Of a DNA stretch of 22,159 nucleotides, positions 1 to 6,963 are shown piece by piece. Both the position numbers and the translations under genes were made by a program. Below the pieces are notes generated by a model, which ran no database searches, was not told the DNA's origin, and worked only from the letters and a program-made list of their open reading frames with translations. Origin of the DNA: Actinomycetota bacterium (GTDB taxonomy: Bacteria > Actinomycetota > Thermoleophilia > UBA2241); assembly GCA_012719015.1 (NCBI GenBank), contig JAAYBE010000313.1:1-22159 (forward strand), written 5' to 3'. Position 1 is the stretch's first letter. Every line of letters begins with the position of its first letter.

Positions 1-768
1 CAGAGCCGTGTCCGCGAACAACCCGGAGACGCCGCCCTCGTACGCCACGGACCCCGCCTCGAGGGCCACGACGCGGTCGACGCCCACCACCTCGTCCATC
101 TCCTGGGTGACGAGGACGACCGTGAGACCGTCGGCCCGCAGACCTGCCACCGCCTGCAGCACCTCCTCACGGCCCGCCGGGTCGAGCATGGCTGTCGGCT
201 CGTCCAGCACCACTACGCGACGCGGAACCGCCAGCACGCCCGCCAAGGCCGTGCGCTGCTTCTGACCGCCGGAGAGCAGATGCGGCTCACGGGAGCGCAG
301 ATCCGTGAGCCGGAAGCGGGCGAGCATCGCATCCACGCGACGCCGCATGTCGTCCGGCCGCCATCTGAGGTTCTCCAGCCCGAACGCCACATCTTCCTCG
401 ACGCACTGCGCGACCAGCTGGTTCTCAGGGTTCTGGAAGAGCACGCCCACGTCCCGACGCGCCGCCATACGGCCGTCGTCCGTCAGCAGGTCGTGGCCGC
501 AGACGACTGCACTCTCGGCCGAGGCCGGCCGCTCGAGACCGCCGAGCAGGCGGGCGAGGGTCGACTTGCCCGAGCCGTTGGCGCCGACCACGGCCACGGA
601 CTCGCCGACGGCCACGGCGAGGTCGACTCCGGCGAGGGCATCGACGGCCGCGCCGGGGTAGCGGTAGCGCAGACCGCGGAGCTCGAGCGCCGGACCCGCG
701 TGAGGGCCGGGACCGGCCTCGGCCGGCTCGGCCGTCGGGGCGTCACTGGCGTCGTGAGGAGGGGTCAT
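1..768 (-). CDS. ecfA1: Energy-coupling factor (ECF) transporter ATP-binding protein, EcfA1-like, C-terminus cut by the window edge
   Basis: ABC ATPase that would power uptake of vitamins or metal ions with EcfT and a substrate-binding S component at the cytoplasmic membrane. The 256 visible residues show an Ala/Pro-rich leader (about 1-27), Walker A GANGSGKST (62-70), Q-loop FQNPENQ (Q112), signature LSGGQKQR (165-172), Walker B VVVLDEP with catalytic Glu190, and D-loop MLDP. FQNPENQ and the position after rplQ are typical of EcfA/CbiO proteins, which in many Gram-positives are followed by a second ATPase, EcfT and truA. The ATG at 768 is the only reasonable start because an in-frame TAA lies five codons upstream; no Shine-Dalgarno precedes it. 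Odd: the switch-loop position reads VTQEMDE, with Gln222 where His is usual. Family assignment is firm; choice between EcfA1 and EcfA2 is inferred from gene order. Confidence 0.88.
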   Translation of the reverse strand, partial: MTPPHDASDAPTAEPAEAGPGPHAGPALELRGLRYRYPGAAVDALAGVDLAVAVGESVAVVGANGSGKSTLARLLGGLERPASAESAVVCGHDLLTDDGRMAARRDVGVLFQNPENQLVAQCVEEDVAFGLENLRWRPDDMRRRVDAMLARFRLTDLRSREPHLLSGGQKQRTALAGVLAVPRRVVVLDEPTAMLDPAGREEVLQAVAGLRADGLTVVLVTQEMDEVVGVDRVVALEAGSVAYEGGVSGLFADTAL

Positions 769-777
769 GGCGGACGA

Positions 778-783
778 AGCTTA
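778..783 (-). promoter_or_regulatory. Candidate -10 element of a leaderless promoter for the ECF ATPase gene
   Basis: The minus strand reads TAAGCT, ending 9 nt before the ATG at 768. A start site the usual 6-8 nt downstream would fall just before or at the initiation codon, giving a leaderless or nearly leaderless mRNA, which fits the absence of a Shine-Dalgarno. No convincing -35 box is seen. A 10-bp palindrome (CGTCGCGACG, 790-799) sits where the spacer would be; in DNA this GC-rich it may be chance. Confidence 0.4.
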
Positions 784-870
784 CCGCATCGTCGCGACGC
801 CCCGGCCGACGGTCCAGAGCGGGGGCGGCGGGCCGCTGACGGCGTCCGGGACGTGTGGCCCGAGCGGCGA

Positions 871-898
871 CGGGCGGGGGCCCATGGCCGCCCGCCCG
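871..898 (-). terminator. Strong GC hairpin closing the alpha operon after rplQ
   Basis: CGGGCGGG (871-878) pairs with CCCGCCCG (891-898). The stem continues as GGCC (879-882) with GGCC (886-889) around a 3-nt loop, with one bulged base at 890: 12 bp in all. It lies 25 nt after the rplQ stop, in the 155-nt gap before the ECF ATPase gene. No T-run follows on the minus strand, so it would be a U-less terminator, as is common in GC-rich Gram-positives, or an mRNA 3'-end stabiliser. Confidence 0.6.
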
Positions 899-923
899 CC
901 GTCCTCACATCTGTGGTCGATCG

Positions 924-1274
924 TCAGACCAGCTCGATGTACACGCGCTCGCTGCCGTCGCCCGGACGCGGCCCCAGCTTGACGATGCGCGTGTATCCGC
1001 CGCTCCGGTCCGCGTAGCGCGGCGCGACGTCGTTGAAGAGCTTGTAGACGATCTTCTTGTTGCGCAGCATGGCGATGGCTTGCCGGCGCGCGTGCAGGTC
1101 ACCGCGCTTGCCCAGCGTGATGGCCTCCTCGATCAGAGGCCGGACCTCCTTGGCCCGCTGCACGCCGGTCTTGACCTTCTCGTGCTCGAGCACCTGGCAG
1201 GCCAGCCCCGACAGCAGGGAGCGCCGCCGGTCGGGAGCCATGTTGAGCTTGCGGCCTGAGTTCTGATGGCGCAT
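924..1274 (-). CDS. rplQ: 50S ribosomal protein L17
   Basis: L17 is a component of the large subunit near the exit-tunnel side of 23S rRNA. The 116-residue product has the usual length and the family opening MRHQNSGRKLNM followed by RRSLLSGLACQVLEHEKVKT, and ends YIELV. Its ATG overlaps the rpoA stop by one base (TAATG), so translation is probably coupled to that of the RNA polymerase alpha subunit. It is the last gene of the alpha operon; a strong hairpin follows and the next gene is a transporter. Start and identity are unambiguous. Confidence 0.98.
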   Translation of the reverse strand: MRHQNSGRKLNMAPDRRRSLLSGLACQVLEHEKVKTGVQRAKEVRPLIEEAITLGKRGDLHARRQAIAMLRNKKIVYKLFNDVAPRYADRSGGYTRIVKLGPRPGDGSERVYIELV

Positions 1275-2221
1275 TACTCGTCGCTCCGGAGTGAGAGCCC
1301 GCGCTCGGTGAGCTTGTCCTTGACCTCGTCGATGCTCTTCTTGCCGAAGTTGGGGATGTTGAGCAGCTCGGCCTCCGTCTTGGAGACCAGGTCGCCGATG
1401 GTCTGGATGCCCTCGCGCTTGAGGCAGTTGTACGAACGGACGCCGAGCTCCAGCTCCTCGATGAGCACGTCGTCCATGCCGCCGCCCACCGGCGCCGTGG
1501 TGAGGCCCTCGATGGGGAACTCGTCGCCGGCACGCGTGCGGTCGGGGTCGGTGAAGATCGACAGACGATCGACGAGGATCTCGGCTGCTTCGCGCAGGGC
1601 CTCCTCGGGCGTGAGAGCGCCGTTCGTCGCGATGTCGAGGATGAGCTTGTCGTAGTCGGTGCGCTGACCCACGCGAGCGCTCTCGACGTGGTACGAGACA
1701 CGCTTGATGGGGCTGAAGATGGAGTCGATCGGGATCACGCCGATGACGGTCTCCGGCGTCTTGTTGCCCTCCGCCGACACGTAGCCCGTCCCCCGCCTGA
1801 TGTTGAGCATCATCTCGATCGCGCCACCGTCCGACAGCGTCGCGATGCGATGGTCCGGGTTGAGGATCTCGAGCTCGGCGGGGATGTCGATGTCGGCCGC
1901 CACCACCTTGCCGGGCTTGTCCTTGTACAGCCGCACCTGGACCTCGTCGAGCTCGCCGTGCAGCCGGCAGACCAGGTCCTTGAGGTTGAGGATGATGTCG
2001 GTGACGTCCTCCTTCACCCCCTTGATGGTGGTGAACTCGTGCGCCACACCCTCGATCTTCACCGAACTGACGGCCGCGCCCTCGAGCGACGAGAGCAGGA
2101 CGCGACGCAGCGCGTTGCCGAACGTGTGCCCGAAACCACGGTCGAGTGGCTCGACCTCGAACCGAGCCCGGTTGCCGGCGAGCTGCTCACGCGTGATGTT
2201 GGGCATCTGGAACTGTAGCAA
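1274..2221 (-). CDS. rpoA: DNA-directed RNA polymerase alpha subunit, TTG start
   Basis: Alpha dimerises to nucleate RNA polymerase assembly, and its C-terminal domain binds UP elements and activators. The 315-residue product has the N-terminal assembly domain (RFEVEPLDRGFGHTFGNALRRVLLSS near the start, obvious from LDRGFGHTFGN) and a C-terminal helix-hairpin-helix domain with ELGVRSYNCLKREGI, which includes the conserved Arg used in DNA contact, and NFGKKS. A TTG start at 2221 is chosen because AGGAGG (2226-2231) lies 4 nt upstream of it; the ATG at 2206 would be 19 nt from that site and gives a product five residues shorter. It sits between rpsD and rplQ as in other alpha operons. Confidence 0.97.
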   Translation of the reverse strand: MLQFQMPNITREQLAGNRARFEVEPLDRGFGHTFGNALRRVLLSSLEGAAVSSVKIEGVAHEFTTIKGVKEDVTDIILNLKDLVCRLHGELDEVQVRLYKDKPGKVVAADIDIPAELEILNPDHRIATLSDGGAIEMMLNIRRGTGYVSAEGNKTPETVIGVIPIDSIFSPIKRVSYHVESARVGQRTDYDKLILDIATNGALTPEEALREAAEILVDRLSIFTDPDRTRAGDEFPIEGLTTAPVGGGMDDVLIEELELGVRSYNCLKREGIQTIGDLVSKTEAELLNIPNFGKKSIDEVKDKLTERGLSLRSDE

Positions 2222-2225
2222 CTGG

Positions 2226-2231
2226 CCTCCT
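2226..2231 (-). promoter_or_regulatory. Ribosome binding site that decides the rpoA TTG start
   Basis: The minus strand reads AGGAGG, then CCAG, then TTG (2221-2219). The nearest ATG (2206-2204) is 19 nt away, too far for normal initiation, so the TTG is preferred. The 4-nt spacing is on the short side. Confidence 0.65.
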
Positions 2232-2267
2232 GTAGGGTCTTCGCCGCGGGTGAGTTGCTGCAGCGGG

Positions 2268-2888
2268 TTACTTGGAGTACAGCTCGACGATGAGCTGCTC
2301 CTGCACCGGGGTGTCGATCTCGTCGCGCTCGGGCGCACGCAGGACCTTGCCGGTGAGATTGTCGTGGTCGACCAGGAGCCAGGGCGCCACAGACGACGTG
2401 AGATCGGTCGCCTCGCGGACGGTCTCGGCGGCCTTGCTGTTGCCGCGGATGGCGATCACGTCGTCCGGACGCACCTGGTACGACGGGATATCCACCTTCT
2501 TGCCGTTCACCGTGAAGTGGGAGTGCCGCACGAGCTGGCGGGCCTGTCGCCGCGACGCGCCGAAACCGAGGCGGTACACGACGTTGTCGAGCCGCATCTC
2601 GAGCAGCCTGAGGAGGTTCTCGCCCGTGATGCCGTCTTTGCGGCTGGCGACCTCGTAGTAGTGATGGAACTGCTTCTCGAGGATCTGGTAGTAGCGCCGT
2701 GCCTTCTGCTTCTCACGGAGCTGGAGCAGATACTCGCTCTGCTTGATCCGGCCGCGGCCGTGCTCGCCCGGCGGGAAGGCGCGCCGCTCGACGGCGCACT
2801 TGTCGGTGAGACAGCGCTCACCCTTGAGGAAGAGCTTCTCGCTCTCCCGGCGGCACTGCTTGCACTGCGCTGATGTATCTCTCGCCAC
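2268..2888 (-). CDS. rpsD: 30S ribosomal protein S4, zinc-binding form
   Basis: S4 is a primary 16S rRNA binder that starts 30S assembly and contributes to decoding accuracy. The 206-residue product has an N-terminal knuckle with Cys9, Cys12, Cys26 and Cys31, the pattern that binds zinc in Thermus-type S4. It continues with KGERCLTDKCAVERR, the conserved core GENLLRLLEMRLDNVVYRLGF and an S4 RNA-binding domain (RRQARQLVRHSHFTVNGKKV). The C-terminus LIVELYSK is typical. It follows rpsK after a 10-nt gap and precedes rpoA, the usual alpha-operon place; in E. coli S4 represses this operon translationally, but no matching leader is evident here. Confidence 0.98.
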   Translation of the reverse strand: MARDTSAQCKQCRRESEKLFLKGERCLTDKCAVERRAFPPGEHGRGRIKQSEYLLQLREKQKARRYYQILEKQFHHYYEVASRKDGITGENLLRLLEMRLDNVVYRLGFGASRRQARQLVRHSHFTVNGKKVDIPSYQVRPDDVIAIRGNSKAAETVREATDLTSSVAPWLLVDHDNLTGKVLRAPERDEIDTPVQEQLIVELYSK

Positions 2889-2898
2889 GTGGACCTTC

Positions 2899-3297
2899 CT
2901 AGACCCGGCGACGCTTGCGCGGACGGCAGCCGTTGTGCGGCACCGGCGTCACGTCTTTGACACTGATGATCTCGAGGCCGGCGGCCTGAAGCGAGCGCAC
3001 GGCGGTCTCGCGCCCCGAGCCCGGGCCGCGCACGAAGACCTCGACCTTCTGCAGGCCGTGCTCCATGCCCTTCCGGGCGCAGGACTCCGCCGTGACCTGG
3101 GCGGCGAACGGGGTGCTCTTGCGCGAGCCCTTGAACCCGACCGACCCGGCCGTCTCCCACGCGATGACGTTGCCCTCCTTGTCGGTGAGCGTCACCTGGG
3201 TGTTGTTGAACGACGTCTTGATGTACGCCTGGCCGACGGCGATGTTCTTGCGGACCTTGCGGCGCTGACGACCTTTGGCTCTCTGGGGCTTGGCCAC
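2899..3297 (-). CDS. rpsK: 30S ribosomal protein S11, GTG start
   Basis: S11 lies in the platform of the small subunit close to the mRNA exit path and the 3' end of 16S rRNA. The 132-residue product matches the family throughout: NIAVGQAYIKTSFNNTQVT, then KGSRKSTPFAAQ, VRGPGSGRETAVR and the basic tail HNGCRPRKRRRV. A GTG at 3297 is the start, preceded by GGAGGAG about 9 nt upstream; no ATG is available at the family start MAKP. It lies between rpsM and rpsD, as expected. Confidence 0.98.
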   Translation of the reverse strand: MAKPQRAKGRQRRKVRKNIAVGQAYIKTSFNNTQVTLTDKEGNVIAWETAGSVGFKGSRKSTPFAAQVTAESCARKGMEHGLQKVEVFVRGPGSGRETAVRSLQAAGLEIISVKDVTPVPHNGCRPRKRRRV

Positions 3298-3325
3298 TCT
3301 GCTCTACTCCTCCGCTGTTCTGCGG

Positions 3326-3697
3326 TCACTTCTTGCGCTTGCCGCCGACCGTCTTCTTCGGGCCCTTGCGCGAGCGCGCGTTGGTGCGCGTGCGCTGTCC
3401 GTTCACCGGCATGCCGCGGCGATGACGGATCCCGCGGTAGCAGCCGATGTCCATGAGACGCTTGATGTTCTGTGAGCGCTCACGACGCAGGTCGCCCTCG
3501 ACCGTGACCTCCCGGTCGATGGCGTCGCGCAACCTGATGATCTCCTCCTCCGTCAGGTCGCGGACCTTGGTGTCGGGATCGATGCCCACGAGTGCGAGGA
3601 CCTTGTTCGAGGTGGAGCGTCCCACCCCGTAGATGTATGTGAGTCCGATCTCGACCCGCTTCTGCGGGGGGATGTTGACGCCTGCGATACGTGCCAT
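3326..3697 (-). CDS. rpsM: 30S ribosomal protein S13
   Basis: S13 sits at the head of the small subunit and forms intersubunit bridges; its C-terminal tail reaches the P-site tRNA. The 123-residue product has the standard opening MARIAGVNIPPQKRVEIGLTYIYGVG, visible as MARIAGVNIP and YIYGVGRSTS, the helix-two-turn-helix region, and the basic tail GQRTRTNARSRKGPKKT. The ATG at 3697 lies 6 nt after the rpmJ stop, and its ribosome binding site (AGGCAGGGG) is inside the end of rpmJ. Confidence 0.98.
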   Translation of the reverse strand: MARIAGVNIPPQKRVEIGLTYIYGVGRSTSNKVLALVGIDPDTKVRDLTEEEIIRLRDAIDREVTVEGDLRRERSQNIKRLMDIGCYRGIRHRRGMPVNGQRTRTNARSRKGPKKTVGGKRKK

Positions 3698-3703
3698 GCC
3701 GGC

Positions 3704-3817
3704 TTACCCCTGCCTCTGGCGATGACGCGGATTGGCGCAGATCACCTGCACCGTCCCGTGACGACGGATGATCTTGCACTTCTCGCACATCGGCCTGACT
3801 GATGCTCTTACCTTCAT
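3704..3817 (-). CDS. rpmJ: 50S ribosomal protein L36, zinc-ribbon (C+) form
   Basis: This 37-residue protein is too short for a 60-codon ORF cutoff. It reads MKVRASVRPMCEKC, then KIIRRHGTVQVICANPRH, with a CxxC pair (Cys11, Cys14) plus Cys27 and His32 forming the zinc site of the C+ L36 family. L36 binds 23S rRNA near the GTPase-associated and peptidyl-transferase regions. GAGGG lies 6 nt before the ATG at 3817. Position between infA and rpsM is the conserved one. Retention of the zinc-binding form matches S4, S14 and L24 in this cluster. Confidence 0.97.
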   Translation of the reverse strand: MKVRASVRPMCEKCKIIRRHGTVQVICANPRHRQRQG

Positions 3818-3843
3818 CGGTGACCCTCGCTTGGACGGGCGCG

Positions 3844-3861
3844 GCAGGCCGGACAGCCTGC
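3844..3861 (-). other. Small hairpin in the infA-rpmJ spacer
   Basis: GCAGGC (3844-3849) is the perfect inverse of GCCTGC (3856-3861), with a 6-nt loop. A 5-bp CGACC/GGTCG pair occurs nearer the infA stop. There is no T-run. The 77-nt spacer is unusually long for this compact cluster, so it may hold an RNA processing or regulatory structure, but the evidence is slight. Confidence 0.35.
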
Positions 3862-3894
3862 GTGCACCGCCTCCGGGCGACCTCTCTCGGGTCG

Positions 3895-4116
3895 CTACTT
3901 GAACCGGTACGTGATCCTGCCTCTGCTGAGGTCGTACGGCGACAGCTCGACCTTCACCCTGTCGCCGGGCAGGATGCGGATGTAGTTCATGCGCATCTTG
4001 CCCGAGATGTGGGCGAGGACCTCATGGTTGTTGTCGAGATGGACGCGGAACATCGTGTTCGGCAACGCTTCGACGACCTCGCCCTCGATCTCGATGGCTT
4101 CTTCTTTGTTCGCCAT
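3895..4116 (-). CDS. infA: Translation initiation factor IF-1
   Basis: IF-1 binds the 30S A site and helps IF-2 and IF-3 select the initiator tRNA. The 73-residue single-domain OB-fold protein begins MANKEEAIEIEGEVVEALPN and includes FRVHLDNNHEVLAHISGKMR and the family ending RGRITYRFK (key segments GEVVEALPN, MFRV, LAHISGKMR). The ATG at 4116 gives the exact family length; the in-frame codons upstream have no homology. It lies 118 nt after map with a candidate promoter in that gap, so infA probably heads its own transcription unit as well as receiving readthrough. Confidence 0.98.
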   Translation of the reverse strand: MANKEEAIEIEGEVVEALPNTMFRVHLDNNHEVLAHISGKMRMNYIRILPGDRVKVELSPYDLSRGRITYRFK

Positions 4117-4148
4117 GCTCCCCACTCGTCGACAGACAGCGGCCTGAC

Positions 4149-4176
4149 ATACTACCACAGGCGGCGGGTCTCACAA
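4149..4176 (-). promoter_or_regulatory. Candidate promoter for infA-rpmJ-rpsM-rpsK-rpsD-rpoA-rplQ
   Basis: On the minus strand TTGTGA (4171-4176) and TAGTAT (4149-4154) are separated by 16 bp, a plausible sigma-70-type -35/-10 pair. The -10 lies 32 nt before the infA ATG. The -35 falls in the loop of the hairpin at 4160-4187. This is the longest spacer inside the spc/alpha region, consistent with an internal promoter. Confidence 0.45.
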
Positions 4177-4187
4177 ACCCCGCCGCC
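4160..4187 (-). terminator. Hairpin between map and infA
   Basis: GGCGGCGGG (4160-4168) pairs perfectly with CCCGCCGCC (4179-4187), giving a 9-bp all-GC stem with a 10-nt loop. It starts 47 nt after the map stop. No T-run follows on the minus strand, so it may be a U-less terminator, an attenuator or an mRNA end-stabiliser. It overlaps the candidate infA promoter. Confidence 0.5.
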
Positions 4188-4234
4188 GATGGGGGACGCG
4201 GCGGCCGAGGCCCGCGCCCGCTGTTGTGCACTGC

Positions 4235-5008
4235 TCACGCCCCCGCGCCGCTCCTCTCCGAGCGGCGGCGCGTGAGCACGCGCGGCCCCTTCCTGCCCAC
4301 CGCGACGGTGTGCTCGAAGTGCGCCGAGAGTGACCCGTCGGCCGTGTGGATCGCCCACCCGTCGTCGGCGACGACGACGTCGTGGGCGCCGGCGTCCACC
4401 ATCGGCTCGATGGCGAACACCATGCCTTCTTCCAGCCGCGGACCACGGCCGGGGTCACCGTAATTCGGTATCTGCGGATCCTCGTGCATCTCCCTGCCGA
4501 CCCCGTGGCCGACGAGGGCGCGCACGACGCTGAAGCCCGCCGCCTCGACGACCTCCTGGACGGCGTGCGAGATGTCGCCCAGGCGCCGGCCCTCACGGCA
4601 CTCGGCGAGGCCGGCCTCGAGAGATTCACGGGTGACGTCCAGCAGACGCCGGGCCTCGGGTTCGACGGCGCCCATCGGCAGGGTCACGGCCGAGTCGGCC
4701 ACGTACCCGTCCAGGGTCACGCCGACGTCGAGACTGAGCAGGTCGCCCTCGGCGACGCGGTACTTGCCGGGGATACCGTGCACCACCATGTCGTTGGGCG
4801 ACGCACAGATGGATCCCGGGAAGCCCCGGTAGCCCAGGAACGTCGGGACCCCCTTGCGCCGCCGGATGAACCGCTCCGCCAGCCGGTCGAGCTCACCGGT
4901 CGTGATGCCCGGCACGGCCGCCTCGCTGAGGGCGTCGATGCAGTCCGCCAGGATCGCGCCCGCAGCCGCGATCTTGGCGATCTCCCCTGCCGACTTGCGG
5001 ACGATCAC
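4235..5008 (-). CDS. map: Methionine aminopeptidase, type I
   Basis: Removes the N-terminal methionine from nascent proteins after deformylation, using a dinuclear metal site in a pita-bread fold. All five metal ligands of the family are recognisable: Asp94 (SLDVGV), Asp105 (VADSAVT), His168 (GHGVGREMHE), Glu201 (FAIEPM) and Glu232 (HFEHTVAV), plus the substrate-binding His78 in MVVHGIP. Length 257 is normal for type Ia enzymes without the N-terminal zinc-finger extension. The GTG start overlaps the adk stop (GTGA), implying coupled translation. The tail RRRSERSGAGA is short, basic and not conserved. It belongs to the secY-adk-map end of the spc operon. Confidence 0.97.
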   Translation of the reverse strand: MIVRKSAGEIAKIAAAGAILADCIDALSEAAVPGITTGELDRLAERFIRRRKGVPTFLGYRGFPGSICASPNDMVVHGIPGKYRVAEGDLLSLDVGVTLDGYVADSAVTLPMGAVEPEARRLLDVTRESLEAGLAECREGRRLGDISHAVQEVVEAAGFSVVRALVGHGVGREMHEDPQIPNYGDPGRGPRLEEGMVFAIEPMVDAGAHDVVVADDGWAIHTADGSLSAHFEHTVAVGRKGPRVLTRRRSERSGAGA

Positions 5009-5670
5009 GCGGGTCGGTCCGCGAGGATCCGCTTGACCTGCGCGTACACCTCGTCCGGCCGCTTGCCGCCGCCGAACGCGCGCTCGAGCACGCCCCTGGC
5101 CTCGTAGTAGCCCAGTAGAGGGGCGGTCTGCTCCTCATACACGCGGATGCGGTTGCGCACGGTCTCCTCGTTGTCGTCGGCCCGCTGCACCAGCTCGGCG
5201 CCGTCGACGTCGCACAGTCCGGCGGACCGCGGCGGATCGAAGGTGACGTTGTAGATCCTGCCGCAGACCGGGCATGACCGCCGCCCCGCGATGCGCTGTA
5301 CCAGCTCCTCGGCCGGCACCTCGATCGCCACCACGTGGGTCACCGCCCTGCCTGTCTCGGACAGCATGGCGTCGAGCGCCTCGGCCTGCGGTACGGTGCG
5401 GGGGAAGCCGTCGAGCAGGAAGCCGGCGGCCGCGTCGGGCTCGGCGAGCCGGTCGCGGACCACGCCGATGACGACCTCGTCCGGCACGAGAGAGCCGCTC
5501 TCCATGGACCTCTGCGCCTCGCGGCCCATCGCCGTGCCCTTGGCGACGGCGGCGCGCAGCATCTCACCGGTGGAGATGTGCGGCAGACCGTAGTCGGCCA
5601 CGATCAGGCCGGCCTGCGTGCCCTTGCCCGCGCCCGGCCCGCCGAGAAGGATCACGTTGCGCGCGCTCAC
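5005..5670 (-). CDS. adk: Adenylate kinase, zinc-type LID
   Basis: Catalyses ATP + AMP to 2 ADP in the cytoplasm. The 221-residue product has the P-loop GGPGAGKGT (10-18), the AMP-binding region HISTGEMLR, DGFPRT (88-92 region), and a long LID domain with Cys133, Cys136, Cys153 and Asp156, the CCCD zinc pattern known in Gram-positive enzymes. A GTG at 5670 is the start, with AGGAGG 4 nt upstream overlapping the secY stop. A much longer in-frame reading upstream is only the antiparallel shadow of secY. Its stop overlaps the map start. Confidence 0.97.
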   Translation of the reverse strand: MSARNVILLGGPGAGKGTQAGLIVADYGLPHISTGEMLRAAVAKGTAMGREAQRSMESGSLVPDEVVIGVVRDRLAEPDAAAGFLLDGFPRTVPQAEALDAMLSETGRAVTHVVAIEVPAEELVQRIAGRRSCPVCGRIYNVTFDPPRSAGLCDVDGAELVQRADDNEETVRNRIRVYEEQTAPLLGYYEARGVLERAFGGGKRPDEVYAQVKRILADRPA

Positions 5671-5678
5671 CCGCCCTC

Positions 5679-6944
5679 CTACTTGAGGAAGCCTTCGTAG
5701 TGCCGCATGAGGAGCTGCGCCTCCATCTGCCGCATCGTGTCGAGTGCGACGCCGACGACGATCAGGAGGGAGGTGCCGCCGAAGTAGAACGGCACGTTGA
5801 TCGGCGGCCGGGAGAGCAGCCAGGGCAGGACCGCCAGGGATGCCAGGAAGAGCGCGCCGGGGAACGTCAGCCGCGTGAGGATACGGTCCAGATACTCCGC
5901 CGTGGGCCGACCGGGGCGTACCCCGGGGATGAACCCACCGTACTTCTTGAGGTTGTCGGCCTGGTCGACGGGGTTGAACGTCACGGCCGTATAGAAGTAC
6001 GTGAAGATGACGATCAGGATGGCCTCGCCGATGATGTAGAGGAGGGTACTCGGCCCGAACGTGCGCTCGAACCAGCCTCCGATGCCGTCGGTGCCCAGGA
6101 ACTGGGTGAACGTCGGGACGATCATCATGACCGACGAGGCGAAGATGACCGGGATCACGCCCGCCATGTTGACCTTGAGCGGGATGAAGGTGCTCTGGCC
6201 GCCCATCATGCGCCGCCCCACCACGCGTTTGGCGTACTGGACCGGGATGCGCCGCTCGCCGCTGGTGATCCAGATGACGCCCACGATCACCGCCATACCG
6301 ATCACCATGAAGAGGACGATCGGGAGCATGTCCATCGAGAACAGCTGCTGCGCGCCGGAGGGGATGCGCGACACGATGCTGATGAAGATCATGATCGACA
6401 TGCCGTTGCCGATGCCGCGCGCCGTGATGAGCTCGCCCAGCCACATCACGACGACCGCGCCGGTGACCAGGCTGGAGACGATCAGCGCGGCGCGCCACCA
6501 GGTGAGATCGGGCAGTGCGTTGAGCTGACGGAACAGGACGATGTAGCCCAGCGACTGGACGAACGAGAGGCCGACGGTGAGCCAGCGGGTGTACTTGGTG
6601 ATCTGCTTCTGGCCCTGCTCGCCCTCTTTGGCCAGCTCCTCCAGCTTGGGGATGACGACCGTGAGGAGCTGCATGATGATCGACGCCGTTATGTACGGCA
6701 TGATGCCGAGCGCGAACACGGCGACGCGACGCAGGGCGCCGCCGGAGAAGAGGTCGAGGAACCCGATCACGCCCGCGCCGCCCTGCGCGAAGAAATCCTC
6801 GAGCGCTTTCAGGTCGATCCCCGGCACCGGCACGAAACAGCCGAACCGGTAGATCGCGACCATGGCCGCGGTGAAGAGCAGCTTGGTGCGAAGGTCCGGG
6901 ATCTTCCAGGCGTTGGCGAGCGACTGCCAGAGCTTGTTGTTCAC
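5679..6944 (-). CDS. secY: Protein translocase subunit SecY
   Basis: SecY forms the protein-conducting channel of the Sec translocon in the cytoplasmic membrane with SecE and SecG. The 421-residue product shows about ten hydrophobic segments, the early motifs RFGCFVPVPGID and FSGGALRRVAVFALGIMPYI (key residues FALGIMPYITASIIMQLL), the cytoplasmic KEGEQGQKQITKYTRW loop, the GIGNGMS motif and the late basic loop before FPGALFLA. A GTG at 6944 is the start, with GGAGG 6 nt upstream. It follows rplO and precedes adk, the conserved spc-operon position. Confidence 0.98.
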   Translation of the reverse strand: MNNKLWQSLANAWKIPDLRTKLLFTAAMVAIYRFGCFVPVPGIDLKALEDFFAQGGAGVIGFLDLFSGGALRRVAVFALGIMPYITASIIMQLLTVVIPKLEELAKEGEQGQKQITKYTRWLTVGLSFVQSLGYIVLFRQLNALPDLTWWRAALIVSSLVTGAVVVMWLGELITARGIGNGMSIMIFISIVSRIPSGAQQLFSMDMLPIVLFMVIGMAVIVGVIWITSGERRIPVQYAKRVVGRRMMGGQSTFIPLKVNMAGVIPVIFASSVMMIVPTFTQFLGTDGIGGWFERTFGPSTLLYIIGEAILIVIFTYFYTAVTFNPVDQADNLKKYGGFIPGVRPGRPTAEYLDRILTRLTFPGALFLASLAVLPWLLSRPPINVPFYFGGTSLLIVVGVALDTMRQMEAQLLMRHYEGFLK

Positions 6945-6963
6945 GGCGACCCTCCGGGACCGC

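Noticed and set aside
790..799. 10-bp palindrome CGTCGCGACG upstream of the ECF ATPase gene as an operator
   Set aside because: Short palindromes of G and C are expected by chance in this composition, and no second copy or known operator pattern is seen.
5005..6498. A 497-codon minus-strand reading that would fuse a long N-terminal region to adenylate kinase
   Set aside because: The extra part is secY read in another frame. Adenylate kinase has its own GTG with AGGAGG at the family start.
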